Part shown: positions 1 to 7,440 of the stretch, one piece after another
Numbering within the stretch: position 1 is the first letter of the stretch
Layout: every line of letters begins with the position of its first letter
Source of the DNA: an uncultured Geobacteraceae bacterium
GTDB lineage: Bacteria; Desulfobacterota; Desulfuromonadia; Geobacterales; CAIOGM01
Assembly: GCA_903902345.1 (NCBI GenBank)
Contig: CAIUUR010000367.1
Coordinates: forward strand, 1 to 33,802
Direction: 5' to 3'
DNA: 33,802 bases
The notes under the pieces: model-generated
Told to the model about the DNA's origin: nothing
The model's input: the letters and a program-made list of their open reading frames with translations, nothing else
The model's database searches: none
Made by a program: the position numbers and the translations under genes

Positions 1-189
1 AGGATTTAATGCGATCGCGCCAATACGCAGGAATTATTCCTCCGTCACAGGAGATAACCGGAGAGAAATGATGAGCAAACCAAGCAACGCACTACGGCTA
101 TTTTTTTCGATTGCGTAACATAATTCAGGTCAAACAGAATACAAGGAGCCAGGCGGCAAGGAGGAAATGAACGGTTGACATGTCTTCCC
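1..189. other. Left-edge intergenic stretch, no gene recognised
   Basis: No convincing gene is seen. A 16-codon ORF at 69-119 (plus) follows a purine-rich stretch, but nothing else supports it. This is the region downstream of the flx-hdr operon, and no clear hairpin plus T-run is visible just after the flxA stop. Confidence 0.4.
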
Positions 190-1035
190 TCAGAACTCCT
201 GGGGCATGGCCTTTACCTGGCGGGCGGTAAAGACCGGGCCATCCTTGCAGACGTAGATGTTTCCCACGTTACAGCGGCCGCACTTCCCCAGGCCGCATTT
301 CATCCGGTTCTCCAGGGTCGTGTAGATGGCGTCGTCGGAGAAGCCGAGTTTCTCCAGGACGGGGAGGGTGAACTTGATCATGATGGGGGGGCCGCAGACC
401 AGGGCGATGCAGTTCTCCGATGAGGGGGTCGCCTGTTCCAGCACCGTGGGGACGAAGCCAACCTTGCCGTCCCAAGTCGGACCATTGCCGCCGGGGTCCA
501 CGGTCTTTACCAGGTTGACGTCGGGGCGCTCCTCCCACTCCTTCAGTTCATGCTTGTAGACCAGATCTCCCTCGGAACGGGCGCCGTAGACGATGGTGAT
601 GTCGCCGAACTTGTCCCGCTGATCCAGGCAGTTCCAGATGACGGTGCGCAGGGGGGGGAGGGCGATCCCTCCGGTGACGAAGAGCATGTTCTTGCCGTAG
701 AATTCTTCCATGGGGAAGGAGTTGCCGTAGGGGCCGCGAACGCCGATGGTGTCCCCCACCTCCAGCGCCCGGAGGGCGTCGGTCACCCGCCCCACGGAGC
801 GGAAGCAGCATTCGATGTAGCCGCTCCGCGTGGGCGAGGAGGCGATGCAGAAGGTCGCCTCGCCCGCCCCGAAGGCGGAATATTCAGCAAACTGCCCGGA
901 GCGGAAGGTGAAGCTGTCGCGCAGCTTCTCGTCCTGGAAGACCAGTCTGAAGGAGCGGATATCCGCGGTCTCGTCCCGCATCTCGGTGATGGTGGCCAGA
1001 TGGGGGAGGTAGATGTTTTTGTTTGTTTCACACAT
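190..1035 (-). CDS. flxA: FlxA-like FAD/NAD(P)H oxidoreductase subunit with 2Fe-2S cluster
   Basis: This 281-residue protein belongs to the ferredoxin-NADP reductase/dihydroorotate dehydrogenase electron-transfer family. It has an N-terminal FAD-binding barrel (CIASSP in the flavin loop, then GPYGNSFP), an NAD(P)-binding half (FVTGGIALPPLR, later CGPPIMI), and a C-terminal 2Fe-2S motif (CGLGKCGRC followed by a further Cys at YVC). It is the last gene of the operon and should be the NADH entry point, feeding electrons to the FlxB/FlxC iron-sulfur subunits. The start at 1035 (MCETNKN) is preferred to an upstream ATG at 1062, because the upstream one lies in the CACGAAG repeat and would add repeat-derived residues. 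AAAAAGG lies just upstream of 1035. Family assignment is firm; the physiological direction of electron flow is inferred. Confidence 0.92.
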   Translation of the reverse strand: MCETNKNIYLPHLATITEMRDETADIRSFRLVFQDEKLRDSFTFRSGQFAEYSAFGAGEATFCIASSPTRSGYIECCFRSVGRVTDALRALEVGDTIGVRGPYGNSFPMEEFYGKNMLFVTGGIALPPLRTVIWNCLDQRDKFGDITIVYGARSEGDLVYKHELKEWEERPDVNLVKTVDPGGNGPTWDGKVGFVPTVLEQATPSSENCIALVCGPPIMIKFTLPVLEKLGFSDDAIYTTLENRMKCGLGKCGRCNVGNIYVCKDGPVFTARQVKAMPQEF

Positions 1036-1044
1036 AAAAACCTT

Positions 1045-1491
1045 TTTATCCACGAAGGACACGAAGTTACACGAAGGTGAACGTCAGAGGATCAAGCGTT
1101 TCCACTCCAACTTGCCCTGACTTCCGAAATTGATGAGTAATCCCACTCTCATGCCGGTAGCTTTCAGGTAGTTGATAACCTGTGACTCCTCATTGCCACT
1201 TAATTTCTGTAAAGCTTTCAGCTCGACAATGATACTGCCGAAACAAACCAGATCTGCACAGTATTCCTTGATCAGGGGAAAAAATCGTCAAAGACTGCTG
1301 CGAGGTAAAGGGGATGAGGTGCGATGCAAGTTCACGTTCAAAGGCTTCCTGATAAACAGCTTCAAGGAATCCGCAGCCCAGTTCCCGGTGGACTTCAATC
1401 GCTGCCCCGATTATCCGATAAACCTCGTCTTTGAACAACAGCTCATCCATGGTGGTTTTCTTCGTGACCCTTCGTGTCCTTCGTGGATAAA
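1045..1491. repeat. Inverted-repeat element A1 (CACGAAG cores) enclosing a GxxExxY gene remnant
   Basis: The left arm at 1045-1076 has three CACGAAG cores; the right arm at 1460-1491 is its reverse complement with small changes. On the coding strand the right arm lies inside the end of flxB, and the left arm ends directly against the AAGG ribosome-binding site of flxA. It is the longest of the four type-A elements in the operon (447 bases) because it holds the GxxExxY gene. Confidence 0.85.
1084..1450 (-). pseudogene. Frameshifted GxxExxY protein (PD-(D/E)XK-like, PF13366 type)
   Basis: From the ATG at 1450 the frame reads MDELLFKDEVYRIIGAAIEV and continues through the family signature HRELGCGFLEAVYQ, then leaves frame near 1279 (a T6C4 run on the coding strand). 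In the next frame the family pattern resumes ([20 protein letters not shown], then a typical ending LEWKRLIL) and stops at 1084-1086. The join lacks a few residues usual for the family, so a small deletion is more likely than a simple sequencing error. Proteins of this family resemble PD-(D/E)XK nucleases; their role is unknown. The gene lies wholly between the arms of a CACGAAG inverted repeat and overlaps the end of flxB by 8 bases. It looks like inserted cargo, not an operon member. Confidence 0.85.
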
Positions 1492-2495
1492 GCTTTTTTG
1501 CCGATTTCTTCCAATATCCCCTTGATGTCGATCCCCACGGGGCAGTAGCGGATGCAACGGCCGCAGCCGGTGCAGAGGGTCTTGCCGAACTTGTCGTCGT
1601 AGTACTTGAACTTGTGCATGAACCGGTTACGATACCGCTTGTTCTGGACATCCCGGGGATTGTGCCCCGAGGCGTGGTTGGTGAACTTGCTGAAGGCGCA
1701 GGCGTCCCAGTTTTTTCGCCGACTCCCACTCTGTTCCGTTCCCTCATCTACGATGTCAAAGCAGTGGCAGGCGGGGCAGAGGAAGGCACAGGCGCCGCAG
1801 CCGACACAGCGGTCGGCAACCTCCTCCCAGATCTCGTCCTCGAAATGCTCTTCCAGCCAGAGCTTCACCTTTGCCAGATCCACCGGCGTTCCTTCCGGCT
1901 CCGCCGGGGGTACCGGTGTGACGGTGGCGGCTTCGGCAAAGAGCTCCGGGTATCCGGCCAGGAACTCCTTGCCACGGTCGCTGACGACCTGGCAGGAGTA
2001 GCCTCCCCCCGCCAGCGGGGTCAGGAAGAGGTCGGAACCCATTGTATCAGTGGGGGCAAGTCCCACCAGGGTGCAAAAACAGGAATCGTCGGCGGACGTG
2101 CAGGAAAGGCCGACGATGACCGTCCGCCGCCGCCGCTCCAGGTAGAATTCGTCCTTGTAATCCCAGGAGAAGACCGCGTCCATGACCTGGGGGGCCGCCG
2201 CGTCGCAGGGGAGCGCCCCCAGGAGAACCGTCCGGGGGAAGGCGTTGGTATCCACATCCTCCACCTTCAGCCCTTCCTTCCCCTTTTGAAAGGAGAGGAT
2301 GGTTTCGCTCAAGGGGAAGAACGCCTCCTTGGCGGAGCGGCGGGGGAGGGTTCCGGGAGCGAGTTCGGCGCCACTGGTCAGCGGCTCGTAGACCGTCATC
2401 TCCCCGGCTACTTTCGGCCCGACGACGCGCGCGCCGTCCTTGACCAGCCGGTCCACGAGTTTCCGGAGGTTTTCTTCGGTTATGGTTAACGCCAT
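1443..2495 (-). CDS. flxB: FlxB-like iron-sulfur subunit (two 4Fe-4S clusters)
   Basis: This 350-residue protein resembles the beta subunits of anaerobic sulfite reductase/sulfhydrogenase complexes. The N-terminal two thirds has no clear catalytic motif. The C-terminal part has two ferredoxin-type motifs, CVGCGACAFLCPACHC and CTGCGRCIRYCP, so it should carry two 4Fe-4S clusters between FlxA and the Hdr part. The gene's 3' end runs into the CACGAAG repeat: the last 15 or so residues (from LSTKDTKGHEE on) are encoded by the repeat arm, and the stop lies beyond it. The natural end was probably near EEIGKKA. The start ATG at 2495 has AAGGGT about 9 bases upstream, directly next to another repeat arm. 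Role from family knowledge and operon context. Confidence 0.9.
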   Translation of the reverse strand: MALTITEENLRKLVDRLVKDGARVVGPKVAGEMTVYEPLTSGAELAPGTLPRRSAKEAFFPLSETILSFQKGKEGLKVEDVDTNAFPRTVLLGALPCDAAAPQVMDAVFSWDYKDEFYLERRRRTVIVGLSCTSADDSCFCTLVGLAPTDTMGSDLFLTPLAGGGYSCQVVSDRGKEFLAGYPELFAEAATVTPVPPAEPEGTPVDLAKVKLWLEEHFEDEIWEEVADRCVGCGACAFLCPACHCFDIVDEGTEQSGSRRKNWDACAFSKFTNHASGHNPRDVQNKRYRNRFMHKFKYYDDKFGKTLCTGCGRCIRYCPVGIDIKGILEEIGKKALSTKDTKGHEENHHG

Positions 2496-2506
2496 TAGTC
2501 AAACCC

Positions 2507-2640
2507 TTTATCCACGAAGGACACGAAGAATCACGAAGTTTTTGGTTACTCCATGCGCGCCATGTGGTCCTTTGGCTTCTGAGTTACAGATTATCACAGG
2601 CATGCTTTTCTTCGTGTACCTTCGTGTCCTTCGTGGATAA
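2507..2640. repeat. Inverted-repeat element A2 between flxC and flxB
   Basis: Arms at 2507-2538 and 2610-2640 are reverse complements with three CACGAAG cores each. The element starts 5 bases after the flxC stop and its other arm ends at the flxB ribosome-binding site, so it nearly fills the gap. The inner 71 bases hold no gene and do not resemble the interiors of A3 or A4. Confidence 0.85.
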
Positions 2641-2645
2641 GCCTT

Positions 2646-3593
2646 TTATTTTATGAAACTCTGATCGTCCTTCTCGTCGTAGCTGGTGAGCGGTCCCTTC
2701 TCCACCGGCTTCATGCCGGCCTCGTAGTGATAGAGCTCCTTCAATTCCTCGGCCATCTTCCGGTTGAGGAGGTTGAGGGGGATATCCATGGGGCAGACCC
2801 GTTCGCATTCGGCGCAACCGGCGCAGCGACCGGCCAGATGCATGGCCCGGACAATGTGCCATCCCATGTTCCCGGAGGGGCGGGGAGAGGTGTCCACCGC
2901 CTGGGGGCGCCCCCGGTCGCAGAGGCACTGCTCGCAGTAGCAGAAGGGGCAGACCTGGCGGCAGGCCAGACAGCGGATGCAGCGGGTGAACTGCTCCTTC
3001 CAGAATTCCCACCGCAGAGCCGGGGTCATGGCGTCCAGCTTTTCCATGAGCTCCTTTTCCTTGGGGGGAAGGTCGGGCAACGGGGGGAGTTTTCCCACGA
3101 CCAGATCGGCCTCATCGGGGATATGGACTGAGCATTCCCGGCACTTTTTGGCGATGGTGCTGTTGGTGAGCGGTTCGCCGGGCTGAATTCCGGCGCGGTG
3201 AACCCCGGCGCAGGATACGCCGATAATGACCACCTCTTCCCGCTTGAACTGGGATTCTCCCACCAATCCCGCCAGGGCGCGCAGGTCGCACCCCTTGGCC
3301 ACCACGGCCAGCTTCCCCTTGGCGCGGATCTCTTTCTTGGCCTTGGTGAGGTAGATTGAGAGGTTATTGACGCAGGCCGGGGAGAAGAGAAGCTTCTCCG
3401 CCTGGGCCGGATCGGTGATGATCACCGGCACGGCGCTCCCTTTCCGGCGCCCGGCCTGATACCCCACCACGGCGTCCACGATCTTCTCCGTGAGAAGCCG
3501 TTTCGCCTCGCTCCGGATCTCGGCCGTGGCGACGTCGTAGCCGCTAATGTCGATGGTGACGGCTTGTTCTGCTTTTTCCGTACTATTATTCAT
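2646..3593 (-). CDS. flxC: FlxC-like iron-sulfur subunit
   Basis: A 315-residue protein with two C-terminal cysteine clusters, CIRCLACRQVCPFCYC (followed by more Cys in EQCLC) and CAGCAECERVCPMD, consistent with two 4Fe-4S clusters. The N-terminal half has several isolated Cys residues in short conserved-looking blocks (SPACVNN, AKGCDLRAL, GVSCAGV). In the known FlxABCD-HdrABC arrangement this subunit lies between FlxD and FlxB and relays electrons. The start at 3593 (MNNSTEK) is chosen over 3632, because the longer version begins in the CACGAAG repeat; AGGGT lies about 10 bases upstream. The stop is 5 bases before the next repeat element. Subunit identity rests on gene order plus cluster pattern. 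Confidence 0.88.
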   Translation of the reverse strand: MNNSTEKAEQAVTIDISGYDVATAEIRSEAKRLLTEKIVDAVVGYQAGRRKGSAVPVIITDPAQAEKLLFSPACVNNLSIYLTKAKKEIRAKGKLAVVAKGCDLRALAGLVGESQFKREEVVIIGVSCAGVHRAGIQPGEPLTNSTIAKKCRECSVHIPDEADLVVGKLPPLPDLPPKEKELMEKLDAMTPALRWEFWKEQFTRCIRCLACRQVCPFCYCEQCLCDRGRPQAVDTSPRPSGNMGWHIVRAMHLAGRCAGCAECERVCPMDIPLNLLNRKMAEELKELYHYEAGMKPVEKGPLTSYDEKDDQSFIK

Positions 3594-3606
3594 GATTTTC
3601 AAACCC

Positions 3607-3726
3607 TTTATCCACGAAGGACACGAAGACACACGAAGTAAGGCAAAGTTAAAACCATAAGTAAGGATCTAAAACCAATGCCGTTTTCGGGTGTTCTTCG
3701 TGCTCCTTCGTGTCATTCGTGGACAA
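3607..3726. repeat. Inverted-repeat element A3 between flxD and flxC
   Basis: The arm at 3607-3638 has three CACGAAG cores; the opposite arm at 3696-3726 is a more diverged inverted copy (CATTCG in place of CCTTCG, and GGACAA at the end). It begins 12 bases after the flxD stop and ends at the flxC ribosome-binding site. The 57-base interior has no gene. Confidence 0.8.
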
Positions 3727-3738
3727 GCATTTCGGTTG

Positions 3739-4224
3739 TTAAACCTGGTCGTAGACCGCCTTGAGTTCCGGGTTGCTGAGAGCTCCGGACCACTGTTCCT
3801 CGTCGGCCAGGTCGGTGAACTGGGTGAGCGGCCCCATCTTCCTGATCTTTTGGGTCAGGTCGGTGACGATCTCCACCCATTTCCCCCCCTCGGCGGCGGA
3901 GACCCAGGAGAACTCCAGCCGGTTCAGGTCCACACCGATGAATTCCAGCAGCTTCCGGAAAACGGCGAAGCGTCGTCGGGCGTGGAAGTTCCCGGCCATA
4001 TAGTGGCAGTCGCCGGGGTGGCAGCCGGAGACGAGGATGCCGTCGGCCCCTTTCTGGAAGGCCTTGAGGATAAAAACCGGATCGATGCGTCCGGTGCAGG
4101 GGAACTTGACTACCCGCACATTGGAGGGATAGATCATTCGGCTCGTTCCGGCCAGGTCAGCTCCGGCGTAGGTGCACCAGGTGCAGACAAAGGCCACAAT
4201 TTTCGGTTCAAAGTCATGTTTCAT
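3739..4224 (-). CDS. flxD: FlxD, MvhD-type hydrogenase delta subunit family iron-sulfur protein
   Basis: This 161-residue protein matches the MvhD/FlpD family (methyl-viologen-reducing hydrogenase delta subunit), which carries a 2Fe-2S cluster and hands electrons to HdrA. Visible family features are the N-terminal VAFVCTWCTYAGADLAG, the central KFPCTGRIDP, and GILVSGCHPGDCHY with conserved Cys. Length is normal for a stand-alone subunit. It lies directly downstream of hdrA, as expected for the electron link between the Flx and Hdr modules. The start at 4224 has a weak AGGGATC upstream. The gap to hdrA is occupied by a GTTCAGG/CTTGAAC inverted repeat. Confidence 0.93.
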   Translation of the reverse strand: MKHDFEPKIVAFVCTWCTYAGADLAGTSRMIYPSNVRVVKFPCTGRIDPVFILKAFQKGADGILVSGCHPGDCHYMAGNFHARRRFAVFRKLLEFIGVDLNRLEFSWVSAAEGGKWVEIVTDLTQKIRKMGPLTQFTDLADEEQWSGALSNPELKAVYDQV

Positions 4225-4233
4225 AAGATCCCT

Positions 4234-4292
4234 GTTCAGGGTTCAGGGTTCAAGGTCAATAACTTTGAACCTTGAACGTAGAACTTTGAACC
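4234..4292. repeat. GTTCAGG/CTTGAAC heptad inverted repeat (type B) between hdrA and flxD
   Basis: Tandem period-7 units GTTCAGG, GTTCAGG, GTTCAAG at 4234-4254 face inverted units TTTGAAC, CTTGAAC and TTTGAACC at 4264-4292. They could pair as a hairpin in the operon transcript. The unit sequence differs from the CACGAAG elements, but the position (stop to next start) is the same. Confidence 0.75.
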
Positions 4293-4295
4293 GCT

Positions 4296-6293
4296 TTATA
4301 ATGTATCCAGCATGGCCATGACCTGCTCGTCGGTGTAGCCGTCCAGTTCCACGCTCTTGGAGGGGCAGGTGGCCTGACAGGTGCCGCAGCCGGAGCAGAG
4401 TCCGGGATTGACGTAGGCGACGACCCGGATCAGGTTCCCCTGCCGGTCCCGGATCTCCTTTTCCTCCACGGCGCCGTAGGCGCAGACCTTCTTGCAGGCC
4501 AGGCAGCCGACGCAGAATTTCTCGTTGACCCGGGCAACGATGGGTTCCCGCTCCAGCTGATCCTTGGAGAAGAGGGTCATGACTTTGGCCGCTGCGGCGG
4601 AAGCCTGGGCAACGGTGTCCGGGATATCCTTGGGTCCCTGGCAGGCCCCGGCCAGGTAAATCCCGGCGGTGGCGCACTCCACGGGGCGGAGCTTGGCGTG
4701 GGCTTCCGAGTAGAAATTGTACTTGTCGTAGGAGATTCCCAGCTTCTGGGCCAGGGTGTCGGCGCCGTCCCGGGGCTGGATCGCCGTGGCCAGGACTACC
4801 AGGTCGGCCTCGATCTCCACCTGGACCCCCACCGCGATGTCGCTCCCCATGACCACCACCTTGTCCCCCTTCTGGTAGACCCGGGAGACCATGCCGCGGA
4901 CATAGACCGCCTCTTCCTCTTCAATGGCTCGTCGCCAGAACTCGTCATAGCTCTTGCCCGGGGTTCGGGCGTCCATGAAGAAGACGTAGGCCTGACCGTC
5001 ATGGACCTTATGTTTGTAGAGCATGGTATGCTTGGCGGTATACATGCAGCAGACCTTGGAGCAGTAGGAGATCCCCTTCTCCCGGGCCCGGGAGCCGACG
5101 CACTGGACGAAGACCACCTGCTTCGGTTCCTTGCCGTCGGAGGGGCGGACGATCTTGCCCCCCGTGGGACCGCTGGCGGAAGCCAGTCGCTCGAAGGTGA
5201 GGCCGTCGATGACATCGGGGATCTTGCCGTGGCCGAACTCGCCGTACCCCTTGATGGCCGATCCTTTGGGTTTTTCCGTGATGTCGTAGAGCTTGAAGCC
5301 GGTGGCCACCACGATGGCCCCCACCTGCTCCACGACCAGTTGGTCCTGCTGCTCGTAATCCACCGCGCCGGGACCGCAGACTTTCTGGCAGACCCCGCAC
5401 TTGCCGTTGATGAACTTGGTGCAGTGCTCCCGGTCGATGACCGGGGTGTTGGGGACCGCCTGGGGGAACGGGACATAGATGGCGGGGCGGAATCCCAGGT
5501 TCTTGTCGAATTCGTTGGGGATCTTCTTCTGGGGGCACTTTTCCATACAGACCCCGCAACCGGTACACTTGGCCATGTCAACGGAGCGGGCCTTCTTCTT
5601 GATCGTGATGGAGAAGTTGCCGATATAACCGTCCACACACTCGATTTCCGAGTAGGTATGCAGGGTGATCCTGGGGTGGTTGATCACGTCCACCATCCGG
5701 GGGGTCATGATGCACTGGGAACAGTCCAGGGTGGGAAAGGTTTCCGAGAGCATGGCCATATGGCCGCCGATGGAAGGTTCCCGTTCTACCAGTACCACTT
5801 GGTGACCGCAATCGGCGATGTCCAGCGCCGCCTGAATCCCCGCGATGCCGCCACCGATAACCAGAGCCCGCTTGGTCACCGGCACGGTGATGGGGACCAG
5901 TTTCTTGTTTTTTCGAACCCGCTCCACCAGCATTCGGACGATGTCGGTTGCCTTGGTCGTGGCCTCTGCCCGGTCATCGTGGACCCAGGAGCAGTGTTCG
6001 CGGATGTTGGCCATCTCGCAGAGAAACGGGTTCAGCCCGGCGGCTTGGGCCGCATTGCGGAAGGTCTTCTCGTGCATCCGGGGGGAGCAGGCTGCCACTA
6101 CGATCCCTTCCAGCTTATGTTCGGCCACCGCCTTCTTGAGCAGGGTCTGGCCGGGGTCGGAACACATATACTTGTAGTCGCAGGCGTAAGCCACACCGGT
6201 CATCTGTCGGGCCGCCTGGGCCACCTGCTCCACATCCACCGTGCGGGAGATGTTCTCACCGCAGTGACAGATAAAGACACCAATTCTCGACAT
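4296..6293 (-). CDS. hdrA: HdrA-like electron-bifurcating flavoprotein
   Basis: This 665-residue protein has the full HdrA layout: N-terminal ICHCGENIS, a thioredoxin-reductase-like FAD fold (VIGGGIAGIQAALDIADCG and VLVEREPSIGGHMAMLSE), a Cys-rich insert around CSQCIMTPRM, a ferredoxin motif CTGCGVCMEKCP, a further CGVCQKVC block, and two C-terminal 4Fe-4S motifs, FCVGCLACKKVC and CSGCGTCQATCP. HdrA carries the flavin at which electrons bifurcate toward ferredoxin and HdrBC. The start at 6293 is chosen because AAGGA lies 5 bases upstream and the family begins MxRIGVFICHCG; a longer reading to 6368 would come from the repeat and spacer. Stop at 4296, next to the type-B repeat. Identification is firm; bifurcation is family knowledge. 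Confidence 0.96.
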   Translation of the reverse strand: MSRIGVFICHCGENISRTVDVEQVAQAARQMTGVAYACDYKYMCSDPGQTLLKKAVAEHKLEGIVVAACSPRMHEKTFRNAAQAAGLNPFLCEMANIREHCSWVHDDRAEATTKATDIVRMLVERVRKNKKLVPITVPVTKRALVIGGGIAGIQAALDIADCGHQVVLVEREPSIGGHMAMLSETFPTLDCSQCIMTPRMVDVINHPRITLHTYSEIECVDGYIGNFSITIKKKARSVDMAKCTGCGVCMEKCPQKKIPNEFDKNLGFRPAIYVPFPQAVPNTPVIDREHCTKFINGKCGVCQKVCGPGAVDYEQQDQLVVEQVGAIVVATGFKLYDITEKPKGSAIKGYGEFGHGKIPDVIDGLTFERLASASGPTGGKIVRPSDGKEPKQVVFVQCVGSRAREKGISYCSKVCCMYTAKHTMLYKHKVHDGQAYVFFMDARTPGKSYDEFWRRAIEEEEAVYVRGMVSRVYQKGDKVVVMGSDIAVGVQVEIEADLVVLATAIQPRDGADTLAQKLGISYDKYNFYSEAHAKLRPVECATAGIYLAGACQGPKDIPDTVAQASAAAAKVMTLFSKDQLEREPIVARVNEKFCVGCLACKKVCAYGAVEEKEIRDRQGNLIRVVAYVNPGLCSGCGTCQATCPSKSVELDGYTDEQVMAMLDTL

Positions 6294-6301
6294 CTCAGTC
6301 C

Positions 6302-6463
6302 TTTTTGTCCACGAAGGACACGAAGTGGCACGAAGAAAGGCAACCAGGAAGCGTAAGCAAAAAAACATGACTCACAAAAAAACTTGATGAATCTGTTGCT
6401 GATGTTGACAGATCGTCAATGAGTTCAGCCTGCTTCGTGTTTCTTCGTGTCCTTCGTGGATAA
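6302..6463. repeat. Inverted-repeat element A4 between hdrB and hdrA
   Basis: Arms at 6302-6335 and 6433-6463 each have three CACGAAG-type cores in opposite orientation. The element begins 4 bases after the hdrB stop and its far arm abuts the AAGGA ribosome-binding site of hdrA. The 97-base interior has no recognisable gene. Confidence 0.85.
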
Positions 6464-6466
6464 GGG

Positions 6467-7357
6467 TTAGATTAGATTTTTTTCCTTCAATAACGGCGTC
6501 GGGTTGACGATCATGCTGTTGAAGCCGAGTTTCCCGGGGGGAACGCCGCAGGCCAGGGCCAGAAGCTGGGTGATATAGAAGACCGGCATATGGTACTCCT
6601 CGCCGGTGGCCTCTTCGATCTCTTTCTGCCGGATATCCAGGTTGCCGTGACAGAGGGGACAGGCGACCACCAGGCAGTCGGCGCCGGCCCGTTTGGCCGA
6701 AGCGAGGATGTCGCCGGTGAGCTTCAGAACCACGCCGGGGCGCGACAGGGTGAAGTTGGCGCCGCAGCACTCCAATCGGTGACTCCAGGCGACGGTCTCG
6801 GCCCCGGTGGTTTCCAGGACCCGCTCCATGATGGTGGGGGCCTCGGTGCAATCCAGTTGCGGGACATCGGGTGGTCGGGTCAGGAGGCAGCCGTAGTAGG
6901 TGGCGATCTTCAATCCGGAGAGAGGTTTTTTGACCGACTTCTGCAGGTTTTCCAGCCCGAAGTCGCGGGCAAGGATCTCCAGGAGATGCTTCACCGGCTT
7001 GTCCAGGGAAACCTTGGCGTCGATGGCCTGTTCCACCTGCTTACGTTTGACTTCATTTTCTCCCAGCTTATGTTGGGTGGTCTTGAGTCGGGAAAAACAG
7101 GCGGCGCAGGCCACTGCCAGATCCCCTTCCACCGCGTCGGCCAGTTCCAGGTTCTTGGCGCAGAGGGCCAGGGAGAGGAGTTCATCCACGTTGTGCGCGG
7201 GAGTCGCCCCGCAGCAAAACCAGTCAGGAACCTCCTGGAGCCCGATCTTCAGCGCCTTGAAGAGCCCGCGGGCGGATTCGTCGTACTCCTTCCCCGAGGC
7301 ATGGAGGGAGCAGCCGGGGTAATAGGAGTAGTTCAGTACATTTTTAGTCGGACTCAT
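6467..7357 (-). CDS. hdrB: HdrB-like heterodisulfide reductase subunit (CCG domains)
   Basis: A 296-residue protein with two cysteine-rich CCG domains: YYPGCSLH, then FCCGATPAHN and ACAACFSRLK; and a second set YYGCLLTRPP, then CCGANFTLSRP and ACPLCHGNLD. In HdrB these bind the unusual non-cubane 4Fe-4S clusters where the disulfide is reduced. All Cys of both domains are present, so the catalytic subunit looks intact. The start at 7357 (MSPTKN) has AGAGGAA upstream; an earlier in-frame start at 7393 would overlap the GTTCACC array. In bacteria lacking coenzyme M the disulfide substrate is uncertain; DsrC-like carriers have been proposed for related systems. Confidence 0.95.
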   Translation of the reverse strand: MSPTKNVLNYSYYPGCSLHASGKEYDESARGLFKALKIGLQEVPDWFCCGATPAHNVDELLSLALCAKNLELADAVEGDLAVACAACFSRLKTTQHKLGENEVKRKQVEQAIDAKVSLDKPVKHLLEILARDFGLENLQKSVKKPLSGLKIATYYGCLLTRPPDVPQLDCTEAPTIMERVLETTGAETVAWSHRLECCGANFTLSRPGVVLKLTGDILASAKRAGADCLVVACPLCHGNLDIRQKEIEEATGEEYHMPVFYITQLLALACGVPPGKLGFNSMIVNPTPLLKEKNLI

Positions 7358-7380
7358 TTCGTTCCTCTGACGGTTAAGCC

Positions 7381-7438
7381 GTTCACCGTTCACCGTTCAC
7401 CGTTCACCGTTCACCGGTAAACGGAAAACGGTGAACGG
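7381..7438. repeat. GTTCACC tandem heptad array with inverted copy (type C) between hdrC and hdrB
   Basis: Five perfect tandem GTTCACC units fill 7381-7415, followed by inverted units within 7416-7438 (GGTAAAC, then GGTGAAC). The array fills most of the hdrC-hdrB gap. A shorter inverted version lies at 25008-25026. Confidence 0.85.
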
Positions 7439-7440
7439 TT

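Noticed and set aside
69-119. 16-codon leader peptide
   Set aside because: Only a purine-rich stretch supports it; no regulated gene follows on the plus strand.
550-1080. 176-codon plus-strand open frame
   Set aside because: Antisense shadow of flxA running into the repeat; no protein-like motifs.
4698-6356. 552-codon plus-strand open frame
   Set aside because: It lies fully antisense to hdrA, has no family pattern, and is a usual by-product of GC-rich codon use.
7381-7438. Transcription-factor operator array
   Set aside because: The same kind of heptad array occurs in unrelated gaps and lies inside an operon, between genes, so a repeat element is the simpler reading.
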